DNA of 64,000 nt from contig NC_058161.1 of NCBI RefSeq assembly GCF_020080835.1, positions 28,096,837-28,160,836 on the forward strand, given 5' to 3'. Within the stretch, counting starts at the first letter, position 1, and each line of letters opens with the position of its first letter. The notes beneath the pieces were generated by a model, which saw nothing but the letters and a program-made list of their open reading frames with translations, did not search any database and was not told the origin of the DNA. The DNA is from Cotesia glomerata. Its lineage: Eukaryota; Arthropoda; Insecta; Hymenoptera; Braconidae. The position numbers and the translations under genes were made by a program. Of this stretch, positions 47,277 to 58,064 are shown in pieces.

Positions 47277-49059
47277 CCGAACAAAAACAGTTTCACTGTA
47301 AAAAAATCGCGCCAAGTCCACGTTCATAAGACTATTAAGAAAAAAAAAATTTTTAATTTTTCTTTACAAAAAGATATAAAATAGAAAAATTAAAAAATCC
47401 AAGTAACCGATATGATTGTGTATGATTTTCGGAAATTAAAAAAAATTTTGTTGTAAATTTAAAAATTAAAAAAAAAATTTTGGAACGTATTTAGTGTGCG
47501 TGGTTGCAAAATATTTTACTTTTAATGAAATTCGTAAAATCTATTTACTAGGACTTTAAAAAAATCGAAATACACAATAACGCACACCAAGTACGTTCCA
47601 AAATTTTTTTCTTAATTTTTAAATTTACAACAAAATTTTTTTTAATTTCCGAAAATCATACACAATCATATCGGTTACTTGGATTTTTTAATTTTTCTAT
47701 TTTATATCTTTTTGTAAAGAAAAAATAAAAATTTTTTTTTTCTTAATAGTCTTTTGAACGTGGACTTGGCGCGATTTTTTTACAGTGAAACTGTTTTTGT
47801 TCGGATTTCAGTATTTTTTGTAATTACAGTAGAACCTCGTTAAGTCGAACCTCGATAAGTCGAAAACCTCCGCAACTCGAAAAAATGTTTCATCCCCTTC
47901 CCTTCAAGCCGTAAAACCTCCGTTACTCGAAATTTTTACCCTCTATAAGTCGAAATAGTTAGTGAGTCCCTGCAAGCAATTTCTGTACATTTATACCCTC
48001 CTTAACTCGAATACATACACTTGGACCTCTTTATCTCGAATTTAAAATTATTACCGTATGTAAGTATCTTATTAGGATTACCAGTTCTACGAAATGGTGA
48101 TAGAATTTATAGTTGACGTCAGGTTTTCTGTTGGCGATTGTAAAATACTTTTACTCAATTAACAATTTCTTGATTCAAGAAATTCGATGACGACTAAATA
48201 TTCTATTATTATTAATTATTAATTTCTGCAGAGAAGAGTCTCAATATTGATCTTTAATAATATATAAACAAGAGAATAGCTTTATTGAAATTAAGTAAAA
48301 ATTATTTCAATCAATTTAACAAATTTACATTAACTCTTGTATCAAGAAAATTTTCTTAATAAAAGTACTGAACAGTAAAGCAGTGAACCAGTGAAGATTA
48401 GTAAAAAAAAACAAGGATGTTGCGGAACAGTTTGATGAAACCAGTTACTGCCTAACTCGAAACCCTCTATAACTCGAAAACTCTATAACTCGAATTTTTT
48501 CGCCTCTCCCTTGGAGTTCGAGTTATAGAGGTTCTACTGTATAATAAAAATTTGCAATTGGTACCAACTTAAATGTCAAGTTGGCTGCATTTTTTATAGC
48601 AAACTATCCTCTTGAAGCTACAGTTTATGTAAAAATAATTGCAGCGCACCCTGGTGGGTGTAGATGCAAGCTGTGAAATTTATTTTTTTAACTGTAGTTT
48701 CCCATCTATTGGAGGATTACCATGCATTCTCGAATTACTTAGTCTGTGGCATGTCACTTTTTACATCGAAAAAAAATCAGGATCGAAATTTTTGAGCTTG
48801 CTATAGTTTGTGCTGATAAAATTTAATAATTTCAAGTAAATTAATAGTTATAATTGAATATAATTAATTGATATCAGTAAAATAAAGTATGAATTACTGT
48901 TATAATATAAAATTTAGGAACAAGAAGTACCGTCGAATTAAATAAAATTTTGCAACCTCGAAATACCGTTCTGCTTACAGTAAACACACTCGGTAGTCTG
49001 GCGCTCCGTTTACAACGGATTTGAATGGAACTTGGCGCCAGATTCTACCGAATCTGTGG
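47277..49059 (+). mobile_element. Unclassified foldback/hairpin element, copy 3, interrupted
   Basis: Same start (CCGAACAAAAACAG) and end (hairpin then TGTGG) as the copy at 3080-4116. The 5' foldback is 47277-47815. A Tigger/pogo-type element (47827-48539) is inserted at a TA. The insertion junction is readable against two empty paralogues at 50766-50785 and about 53895: the host sequence AAATAAATATTTGAT is split as AAATAAAT(AT) and (AT)TTGAT. Confidence 0.85.
47827..48539. mobile_element. Non-autonomous Tigger/pogo-type element
   Basis: Ends CAGTAGAACCTCGTTAAG and TAACTCGAA...GAGGTTCTACTG are inverted. TA flanks both sides (47825-47826, 48540-48541). Subterminal copies of CTCTATAACTCGAA in both orientations are typical of Tigger/pogo elements. 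No transposase frame. Compared with copy 1 of its host element (about 3600), excising it at one TA restores continuity. Confidence 0.85.
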
Positions 49060-49060
49060 A

Positions 49061-49170
49061 TTTGATTTTTTGAAAAAAGAATTTAACACTGGTTGTATGA
49101 TTGTAGATTTCACCGGTTGGCATTTTTTATAGACATTACTGAGGAAAATCATTGAAACTCAACTTTACTG
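49061..49170. repeat. Continuation of the left inverted-duplication arm
   Basis: Matches the reverse complement of 53788-53890 (CACCGGTTGGCATTTTTTAT and neighbours), joined to 46273-47276 once the nested element is removed. Confidence 0.8.
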
Positions 49171-49412
49171 AAGTATTATCAACGTATCTTGTGCATACTT
49201 TGATTTTTGTCCGCGTATTTATTTCAGATGTAACAAAAATCAGTTTGTTTTTTCTTGAAACGGCTTAAAACTGTGATATTTATGGTTGAAAAAAATATCT
49301 GGCTATTTTTATAAAGATATTTAATTAAATATTTACTATTTTGTTTAATTATGAGGTTAAAATATTCAAATTTCATAATCTAATGCTTAGAACTCATTTT
49401 TATAAATGTCAG

Positions 49413-50666
49413 CTCGAGAAAAAATATTTATATATAATTATATATATTTATATATAAATTGGTTATATATGATTATATATGAAAAATGGCCAAATATAAT
49501 CATATCTAATTATATATAACTATATATAACAATATTTAATTATATATTTATTACATCTAATTAATTATTGGGTTAATTTTATGGATAGAATATTTAATAT
49601 GGTCCTACGCAATTCTGTGTAACCAATTAAAATGCAAAAAAAAAATATCTAGATATAATTTTATAGCTATAATACCAGCGGTCACCCATCCAACTATTAA
49701 CCCTGCTCAATGCTGCTTAACTTTGGTGATCTCTGTGCGTCTTGAAGTGTCTGCTGTGCTGCTGTCTTAGATAATAATGATTCTATGATCTACATAATGT
49801 ATCATATGAGTTTATCATAAATGGAATATAAAAATTGATTTTAATATATATTTGGATAGTCATTATTCATAATTTATTTATTTTACCGAATTTCATTATA
49901 ATATAACACTTATTTAAAAAATAAAATAAATAATGATTTTACTATTAGGTAATGGCAGAGCAGACCAAAACATCTCATAGGAAATATGACAAATTTTGTA
50001 TTTCAGAATTATTTAAACGTAATTATAAACATCATTTTACACTTTTTGTGATTACCAAAAAAAAAATTTTTTTTCAAAGAAAAAATTTTTATGTCTGTTA
50101 ATTATATATAAGCATATATAATTATATATACTTATATATAATTATATATGGGACTATATACAATCTTGCATGGCTGTATATTGCTCCATATATAGTCATA
50201 TATAATTATATATGATTATATATGACCTCATATACAATTCCATATATATAATCATGTATGATTATATATAATTCTATATACTTATATATAATTGTATATG
50301 GAACTATATATAATCCTGCATGGCTGTATATTGCTCCATATATAGTCATATATAATTATATATGATTATATATAACTTCATATACAATTCCATACATAAT
50401 CATGTATGATTATATATAATTCTATATACTTATATATAATTGTATATGGAACTATATATAATCGTGCATGGTTGTATATTGCTCCATATATAGTCATATA
50501 TAATTATATATGATTATATATAACCTCATATACAATTCCATATATAATCATGTATGATTATATATAATTATGTATGATCATATATAATTGTATATAATTA
50601 TATATGTGATTCCATATATAATCATATATGATTATATACAATTATATAGAAACATTTTTTCTCGAG
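49413..50666. mobile_element. TATATA-word element with a 5S rRNA-like core
   Basis: Ends CTCGAGAAAAAATATTT and AAACATTTTTTCTCGAG are inverted. The right two-thirds (50100-50640) is a higher-order array of about 180-190 bp made of ATATATAATTATATATG words, with internal GGCTGTATATTGCTCC. A 5S rRNA-like segment lies at 49670-49735. No ORF. Confidence 0.7.
49670..49735 (-). other. 5S rRNA-derived segment
   Basis: The minus strand reads like the internal promoter half of animal 5S rRNA: GATCACCAAAGTTAAGCAGC, then GAGCAGGGTTAATAGTTGG and ATGGGTGACCGC. These are the box A, intermediate and box C region in the right order and spacing. The 5' and 3' parts of 5S are missing, so it is a pseudogene or a SINE3-like promoter module. 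Confidence 0.7.
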
Positions 50667-50682
50667 AGTTATCTTTTTTACA

Positions 50683-50790
50683 ATCGTTTTATTACTGAAC
50701 TTAAGTTACACCAAATATTTTAATTAATTCAACAGTATATCATTTGAAAATAACTATTTGTGTAAATAAATATTTGATCTCTTGAAAATA
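50683..50790 (+). repeat. Third partial copy of the 46273 repeat (empty site)
   Basis: Same as 47188-47276 in direct orientation and continuing into TTTGATCTCTTGAAAA. This is the pre-insertion sequence for the unclassified element. Confidence 0.8.
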
Positions 50791-50799
50791 GAACAAAAA

Positions 50800-51710
50800 T
50801 ATTAAAATTTCATAATCTGATGCTTTAAGTTCATTTAAAAAAATATCAGGGAATCCATAATGATTTAAATTCATCTTCAGAAGTTCGTATTTCATCAAAA
50901 GTGAGAAGTTATTAAAGCTTGACTGCCGAGGAACCGTTTGTCATATTTTTTTTCTTTTTTTGGTCGGGCTAAAAATATTCCTCTCAGTGGACATTTACGT
51001 AGTACTATAAAGTCATAATTTTATTTCACCAGAGTAATTAACGATTCACGAGGACAAAAATTCCTGTGATTATTTAAAAAGCCAACATTGATTCTCAGAG
51101 AGAAAAATTTTTCGTGATCTTTTTGATGTTTATTTTTATTCATAGTTATGACGGTAATTCGGTTATTTTATTTTAGGAATCAACCTGTCCCAGGTGAAAT
51201 TAACATGTGGTTTGAGTTTCAAACTTTCAAGCAGTTATTTAATTAAACATGTTCATCTCAAGTCAAGCAGAACTGGAACGAGAATTAAAGGTTTTTTTTT
51301 AGATTTTACGAAAAAAATTAATAAACGAGATATGACGTTGATATATTACTTCATTTTAAAATAAGTTTATAGAATAATTTAATTAAAACCTCACTATAAT
51401 CTTGTACGTAAGTCTTTTTATTTAATTAAACTTTACGAACATGTCATTTAGTTTTTCGCCGGATATGTGGGAGAAGAAAAAAAAGTTTTTTTCACCGTAA
51501 GTAATTAGAGTTAGACAGGTGCAAGTTTTGTACCAAATTTAATTTGTAGAATTAAAAAATACGTGAGTTCAATTATCGATCTACAACAATGTAAAAGTGA
51601 TAACTAACATTTTTAAAAATGAGTTTCAAGCATTAGATTATGAAATTTGAATATTTTTACCTTATTATAACTAAACAAAATAGTAAATATTTGCCATTGT
51701 AAATTGTAAT
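50800..51710. other. No recognisable gene
   Basis: AT-rich with no repeat partner noticed and no meaningful ORF. Confidence 0.35.
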
Positions 51711-51713
51711 ATT

Positions 51714-52010
51714 AGCCATAATTTATAGCTAAATTTTTGTCATTAAAGACAAATTTGGGAACTGAGGAAATAAAGGATAAAGGGGGGAGGAGGGACCTTA
51801 CTCAGTAGGAATTTTTCGGTAACCGAAAAAATAATTCAGACAGCCCAGACCGGGACTCGAACCCGGATCATTTGGTTACGCGCCAAAGGCTCTACCAGTT
51901 AAGCTATCCGAGACATTGTCCGTAACTACCATTCCGTCACCTAATAAGACCTACCGAGTAATAAACACCACCGTCCATCTTACGGTAAAGAGCCATAATT
52001 TATAGCTAAA
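51714..52010 (-). mobile_element. tRNA-bearing SINE-like repeat S2 with 20-bp target duplication
   Basis: AGCCATAATTTATAGCTAAA is repeated exactly at 51714-51733 and 51991-52010. The 257-bp insert carries a tRNA-like block at 51843-51914 on the minus strand. The tRNA part lies about 105 bp in from the minus-strand 5' end, behind a leader containing CCGTAAGATGGACGG. It ends with GACAAAAA before the duplication. Confidence 0.75.
51843..51914 (-). other. tRNA-like cloverleaf of S2
   Basis: It folds well: acceptor TCTCGGA with TCTGGGC (6 of 7 pairs counting G-T), D arm after TAGCTT, anticodon stem TTTGG/CCAAA with a 7-base loop CGCGTAA (anticodon CGT if real), and T arm CCGGGTTCGAGTCCCGG with a perfect stem. 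Position 33 of the loop is G instead of T, and it sits inside a repeat, so a working tRNA is unlikely. Confidence 0.6.
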
Positions 52011-52039
52011 CTTTAAAAATAGTCGGATCTTTTTTTTAA

Positions 52040-52740
52040 CCACACAGAAAGAAAAATTTCTTAACTGCAGGACTAAATTTTTGGCTCAAGAAAATTTTCG
52101 GGTGCTTGAAGGAAGACCGAACACGGAAAGATGAGAACCCAACTAGTGTATATTTGTATTTATATTTGTGACACACAAAATCGTGAAGCCTTCCACATTT
52201 TTACAAATATAAATAATGCTGTCAAGCTGGAAAGAATAGGAGTTACAGTAATTATTACGTGAAGCGTTCCACATTCACGTAACAAGATATTGGTAGGAAA
52301 GGATTGAGAGAGGAATGTGGAGAGGATCATCTTAATGTGAGTTTATAGAATATGCGAGAAAAAATTATTAGATAGCTCGGACTGGGATTCGAACCCAGAA
52401 CCTTCCGAAGGCATGTCGGCTACTCTGCCATTTGAGCTATCCGGTCTATACTAAATTTCCTTTCGCTTATTCTATATACATTAAGCCACACCGCCCATCT
52501 TACGGCAAGCATTTTTATAAATATAAATAATGCTGTGAAGCGGGAAAGAATAGGAGTTAACTTAAATGATAATTTATCATAAATACTTGATACAATAAAT
52601 TTTTATATTTGATCAAGATTTTTAGATACTTTAGGGAAGCAGCGCCACCTACTTTAGCTGAAAAAAAAATTTTCTCACCTTGAGAAAAATATTTGATACA
52701 CATTTTATATTATTTTAACGTGCGATTATATATATTGAAT
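52040..52740. repeat. GAAAATTTTC-word repeat, interrupted copy
   Basis: Reverse-complement match to 11480-11830 in two blocks (52040-52115 and 52560-52740), separated by the S3 segment, and bounded by the insertion of copy J. Confidence 0.65.
52196..52559 (-). mobile_element. tRNA-bearing repeat S3 flanked by 50-bp direct repeats
   Basis: 52196-52245 and 52510-52559 are direct copies with about three differences. Between them is a tRNA-like block (52378-52446): a TAGCTC A-box region, T arm CTGGGTTCGAATCCCAG, anticodon loop CATGCCT. It has the same leader motif CCGTAAGATGGGCGGTG and post-tRNA TTTTTTC tract as S1 and S2, but is otherwise diverged. Confidence 0.6.
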
Positions 52741-52751
52741 GAAAAAAAAAA

Positions 52752-53596
52752 ATTAGGAAAACGGTTGACCCTGAAGGCCATCCCTGCAACTTCCCGCTAA
52801 TTCCATACTTAGGCGCTTGAAATTGCACCAATGGCGTTTTTGAGCTCTTCGAGCTCAAAAATACAATTTGTGGGTTATTTTGAGCTCTCCAAGCTCAAAG
52901 AGATTGTTTTTCTATGCTTTTGAGCTCTTCGAGCTCAAAAGTCTGATAGGGATTTGATGACACTATTTTTTGAATTTTTAAACCGCAATAACTTTTGAAT
53001 GAATAAACCGATTTTCACGCGGTTGGCAGCATTCGACGCAGTTTTTTAAGCCTCACAAAGAATCTTAAATTTTGAATTGATCGCGTTAGAAATTTCGGAG
53101 TTATTCCGAAAAAACACTTTTTTCGGTTTTCTTTCGTTCACGATATCTCTCGAACGAATCAACCGATTTTGACCAGACTGGTGGCGATCGACGTGGTTTT
53201 TTGAGGTTAAGAGCTGATTAGTTTTTGGAATTGAACCATCAAGCCGTTTAAAATTTTTTTCCTACTTTTTTTTAGATCTCTCCAAATTTCTCAAAATCTA
53301 TCGTTCCGAATCGGTTCAAATTAACAGAAAATCTAAGTTTAGCGAAGCCCTTTCGAATGGCACCAACCGCGATGAAATCGGTTCAACCGTTCAAAAGTTA
53401 TAAAAGGTTTACATACTTACACACACACACACACACACATACATACAGACATAGTGACACCCTCGCGGGAATAGTCAGGAAAGCTTCCTAGGACCTCAAA
53501 ACGTCGAGATCTGATGAAAACTCGATTTTCGAAAAACGGGGTAAAACCAATAACTTCCCGATTTTTGAAAATTTTCAATTTTCTTAGCGGGAAGTT
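52752..53596 (+). mobile_element. GAGCTC-hairpin element, copy J
   Basis: Full-length copy with three GAGCTC hairpins (52838-52940), 5' half of the common type and 3' half of the copy D type with a short CA tract (53418-53439). Inserted in an A-run of the GAAAATTTTC-word repeat. Confidence 0.85.
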
Positions 53597-53599
53597 AAA

Positions 53600-53787
53600 A
53601 AAATAATTTTTTCGTTACAATTTTTTTTTTTTCGAGTGGTCCATTTTGCCCCACATATCACATATTGGCCTAAAATATCATGAAAGCATTATAGAGGTCA
53701 TGACGAAAGTTGAAAAAAAAAATTTTTACCTAATTTTTGAGGGGGACCGTCGTGCCCCAGGGAGGCCTTCGTGCCCCAGGTTCCCCT
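53600..53787. other. Short segment without recognisable gene
   Basis: Contains GGGGGACCGTCGTGCCCCAG, then AGGCCTTCGTGCCCCAGGTT: two GTGCCCCAGG phrases, locally GC-rich. No known family. Confidence 0.3.
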
Positions 53788-54900
53788 ATATCTCAGTAAA
53801 GTCGAGTTTCAATGATTTCCTTCAGTAATGTTTATAAAAAATGCCAACCGGTGGTATCTACAATCATACAATCAGTGTTAGAGTTTCTTTTTCAAGAGTA
53901 CAAATATTTATTTACACGAATAGTTGTTTGCAAATAATAAAATGTTGAATTAATTGAAATATTTGGTGTGACTTAAGTTCAGTAATAAAACAATTGATTA
54001 AATACGAATTATTTAAATCTCAAATAATTAATTACTCACGGTGATGTGCTGGATTTATTTAAAATAAAAAATATTAGGATAGTAAGTAGTAACTTTTAAC
54101 AGCTATTATTTTAAACTGAAATCATCAATTGGTTAAAATTAAATTTAAAAAATAAAAAAACAATTTATTTTAGGGAATTAATCTTGATGGTCGAAGTTTT
54201 GATTTTTATTGGTAATTTAAATATCCTTCAAGTGAAAACCAAAACTTATAAATTGCTCAGAGTTTATAATAGAAAAATACTAAACTTAATTTCGAAACCT
54301 AAATACTCAATCTTGAATAGTTAAATCGGTAGAGCATAGTTAATAAATATCAAATTAAAACTGATAAAAAATAGTTTTTTCATAATTCTGCCTTGAACAA
54401 AAAAATTGAAGCAATAAACAAACAAATATCTTTTCACGATTTGTGTCGTTGATCTCCTAAAATGAAAATTGTCAGTAAAAAGCATCAAAATCAATATTTG
54501 ATGACAGAATACATAACCATGCGTAATAACTATTTTTTTGTGGCATAAATATGTTTATTAGCAGTTAACAGAGATTTGTTAACCTCATCAAAATACATAT
54601 TCAAATGAAACAGTCTCTCTTTCGATGCGGCGTGAAGATCACAAACAAATCACGACACAACCTTGTCGCAAAAGCTGTGTGACATGCATGTTCTGCTTGT
54701 ATTTAAATTTATCCGCATGAGATTGCTAATTAAATATAAGTTATACCATGAATTTGTAATTTGGGATTATTAAACTAGCGGAATTCGAAACTATCCAAAC
54801 TATGATATAATATGATGTTAAATAAATACATTGCTAATTAACAGTTGATAAATTTCATTAAATGTTAACAAATCCTTTTATCTCTTAAGTACTATCAAAG
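53788..54900. repeat. Right arm of the 8.6-kb inverted duplication (uninterrupted)
   Basis: Reverse complement of 46273-47276 plus 49061-49170. It keeps the insertion point of the unclassified element intact near 53895. Confidence 0.85.
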
Positions 54901-55240
54901 TAATGTTATGTTTAAACATTGACTCTCATCAAATAATAATGAATTTCAAATTTCAAATATTTACACTGACTAATTATATACTTGTAAATTTACAAGAGGA
55001 GTTCATTAATTGGAGTTTATTAATTAGACGTCACTAGCCAATTTCAGACTTCTTCACCTCGATATCGATTTTCATAATTTAATGTATATAATAATAGCTC
55101 ACGTGTTTGTCAACTTACAATGAGGGTTATTCATTTGTACCACAATGTAAGTCTAGCGTTCTGTCGATTTATTATTACTTATTTGTAATCTAAAGCCATT
55201 TTTCAATTTTTTTCCACTAATAGTTTCAAGCTCAAAACAA
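54901..55240. other. No recognisable gene
   Basis: AT-rich spacer between the inverted-duplication arm and copy K. Confidence 0.35.
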
Positions 55241-55243
55241 AAA

Positions 55244-56065
55244 ATTAGGTAAATGGTTGACCCTGAAGGCCATCCCTGCAACTTCTTATTACTTTCGTAA
55301 TTAAGCGCTCAAAATTGCACTTATTCCGTTTTTGAGCTCTTCGAGCTCAAAAATATAATTTTCGTGTAGTTTTGAGTTCTCCAAGTTCAAAAGTCTGATA
55401 AAAGTTCAATAAAACACTATTTTTTGAATTTTCAAACTCCAATAAATTTTGAATGAATGAACCGATTTTCACGCGGTTGGCAGCATATGACGCAGTTTTT
55501 TAAATTCTATGATACACTTTCAAACACAAATTAATCAGACCGGAATTTTTAGTGTAATTAAAAAAAAAAAACACTTTTTTCTGATTTCTTTCGTCAACGA
55601 TAACTCACGAACGAATCAACCGATTTTGACCGGCTTGGTGGCGATGGACGTGGTTTTTTGATGTTAAGAGGTGATTAGTTTTTGGAATCGATCGGTCAAG
55701 CTGTTTAAAAGTTATTGAAAAAAACTACACTTAAAAAAAATTTTTTTTTGCAGTTTTTTTAAGATTTCTCAAAATCTACCGGTCCGAATCAGTCCAAGCT
55801 ATATTCAAAATCTAAGTTCAGCTAAGCTCTTTCGAATGGCGCCAACCGCGATAAAATCGGTCAAGCCGTTCAAAAGTTATGAGAGGTTTACATACATCTA
55901 CACATACATACATACAGACATACAGATACCATCGCGGGAATAATCAGGGAAGCTTCCTAGGACCTCAAAATGTCGAGATCTGATGAAAACTTGATTTTCG
56001 AAAAACGGGGTAAAAACAATAACTTCCCGATTTTTGAAAATTTTAAATTTTCTCAGCGGGAAGTT
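55244..56065 (+). mobile_element. GAGCTC-hairpin element, copy K (diverged)
   Basis: Most diverged full-length copy. One clear GAGCTC hairpin (55335-55355), one degenerate; no long CA tract (only CTACACATACATACATACAG); terminal hairpin retained with CTCAGCGGGAAGTT. Confidence 0.8.
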
Positions 56066-56069
56066 AAAA

Positions 56070-56560
56070 AAAATCTGATATTAAAAGTAAGTTAAAGTAC
56101 CCAGCACTTGAACCCTTAGAAAAATGGGACCAGTATTTGAACAGACTAATCGAATTGTTGTAATACAAAATCCATGTATTTATAATGAGTAATATGCGCA
56201 TGTTATCATTATTCAATGATACAGTAATTGATTTCTGTAAGTTTTCTTAATTATAAATCAAAACAATTATATTTTTGTTGAAATTTTTTAATGAAAATGG
56301 CACTAAACCGTAAATCGAACAATCAGTAACAAAAAACGGTATATCATCATTTTAAGTGAAAAGAAATTGTACCACCCAATGGAATAGTCTTTTCTAAATA
56401 ATACATATTTTTTGTATACACATAAACTATAATTCTTATATTAAATTTTAGCATCTAACTCTACCTCAAAATTTTCAAAGCGCTACCCAGAACTTGAATA
56501 AGCTGGGACCGTATAATTTTAACAGCACTCTAACCTCTAATAGGTTTATAGACTAGCGAT
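56070..56560. other. No recognisable gene
   Basis: AT-rich. GTACCCAGCACTTGAACCC near 56100 and GCTACCCAGAACTTGAATAA near 56480 are similar phrases, with no other structure. Confidence 0.3.
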
Positions 56561-56566
56561 CAGCAT

Positions 56567-57567
56567 CCCGACTAGAAATTTCAGTGAGGCAATGATTTGG
56601 CGCAAGTAAGGCATGCCGAATTCCAAACTTGCAGTAAGTGAGGCATCCAAACCAAGCCGAAGTTTGGGATGTAACGCAGTTGCGAGGCTCAGCCTAACTT
56701 GGCTTCCTGATTAGGTTGCAGTTTGGAAACCAAATTCGCAACGAAGAATCCAAATCTAATTCTTTCTTGATTTTTAGCTTTTTTATTATCAAGCGAAAAT
56801 TAATTATAACAAATGCTTATTTTTTATCTTCTTTTACTATTTTAAGCATAAATATTAAATTTAGGACTAAATTTTTTGAATATTTCATGAATAAAAAAAA
56901 AAAACAAATTCTTTGTTGCTTTTATTTAACATTATTTTTATTATTTAATTTTATTTTTTCTGTAATTTTTTTTTTTGTTTTTCGGAGCGTTTTTTAATTT
57001 GAAGAGGTTTTTTTGATTGGTAGATTTGATAAGTCAAGGGGGAAGGAGATGATGGAGGAGTTAGATACACTAATCACACATAATACTTAACTTTACTTCA
57101 CACTCGCCTTAATAGTAATTATTAATTATTAAAAATCGTACATGTTGAACGCGAGACTCGAACACGGTACCCGACGCACGAGGGCCCTATACCATACCGC
57201 GACGCTACGCTGATGATGAGCGACCTCTTACTTCAAGATACTTATAAGCACAACCAATGTTCGGCTTGCCTAATTTAAAACAAATAAGATTCGAATTGGG
57301 CTAGCCTAAGTTCGGAAAGCCAAGTTCGCTCCAAATTTGCAAAACTCAGGTTATCGTTACTTGAAACCAGTTCGGCGTTCCCATGATATATCAGACTTAA
57401 GGAATCCATAAAACTTTCCTAGTTACGTTCAAATATGGCAAGCCAAACATTTCGTTCTGCCTACCTTGGTTTTTATGAGGTACAACCTAGGCAAGCCTAA
57501 GTTAGGCAAGCCAAACTTGCCCCGAATTGGTTCTTCGGCATATGCCTCACTGAAATTTCAAGTCGGG
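56567..57567. mobile_element. GGCAAGCC-word element with 25-bp TIRs and a tRNA-like core
   Basis: CCCGACTAGAAATTTCAGTG at 56567 pairs with CACTGAAATTTCAAGTCGGG ending at 57567 (25 bp, one mismatch). The arms are rich in GGCAAGCCAAACTT. The core has a tRNA-like block (57148-57232). The AT-rich ORF at 56716-56997 is a low-complexity artefact. Confidence 0.75.
57148..57232 (-). other. tRNA-like sequence
   Basis: Minus strand: TAGCGTCGCGGTATGGTATAG as an A-box-like part and CCGTGTTCGAGTCTCGCG as a T-arm-like part, about 60 bases apart. Confidence 0.45.
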
Positions 57568-57619
57568 TACATGAGACACCATGTTTATATGTACAATACA
57601 CAAATACTCTCATAAATAC

Positions 57620-58064
57620 ACACTTTTATATGTATAGAACTAAAAGGCTCAACCTTGGAAAGACTTAAAGCCAAATATCTTCTCCCACTCCGTTTTAGAG
57701 TACTTTGGCAAGAAATGCCGAAGTTCGTCAAACGTTTGGAATGCCTAACTTGCAGGAAATTATAAAATCCAAAAGTCTACGGAAGTTCGGTTTACCAAAC
57801 TTAAAGGTAATTAGGGACATTTATGGCAAGCCAAACTTCGGCAAATCTTTGGTTATCGTTACCTCCAGCTAGTCAGGCATTCCAAAGGTTCGCCGAAGTT
57901 CGTCTTGCCATAGATGCCCTAAATTACATACAAATTTGGCATGCCAATCTTCGTTTTGCCTAACGTGGATTTAAGAAGGCGTAAATTAGGCTTGCCTAAG
58001 TTGGGCAAGCCAAACTTGCCCCTCACTAATTCTTCGGCATTCTTCACTACAATTTCTAGTCGGG
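57620..58064. mobile_element. GGCAAGCC-word element, second copy (right end)
   Basis: Contains TTTGGCATGCCAATCTTCG and GGCTTGCCTAAGTTGGGC and ends CTACAATTTCTAGTCGGG. Its last base abuts a truncated transposase gene at 58065. Confidence 0.65.

Noticed and set aside
51843..51914. Functional tRNA gene
   Set aside because: The cloverleaf is good, but position 33 is not T, the first acceptor pair is broken, and the block sits in a repeat with a target duplication.
56716..56997. 93-residue plus-strand ORF
   Set aside because: Low-complexity Phe/Ile/Lys stretch of AT-rich DNA inside a TIR element.
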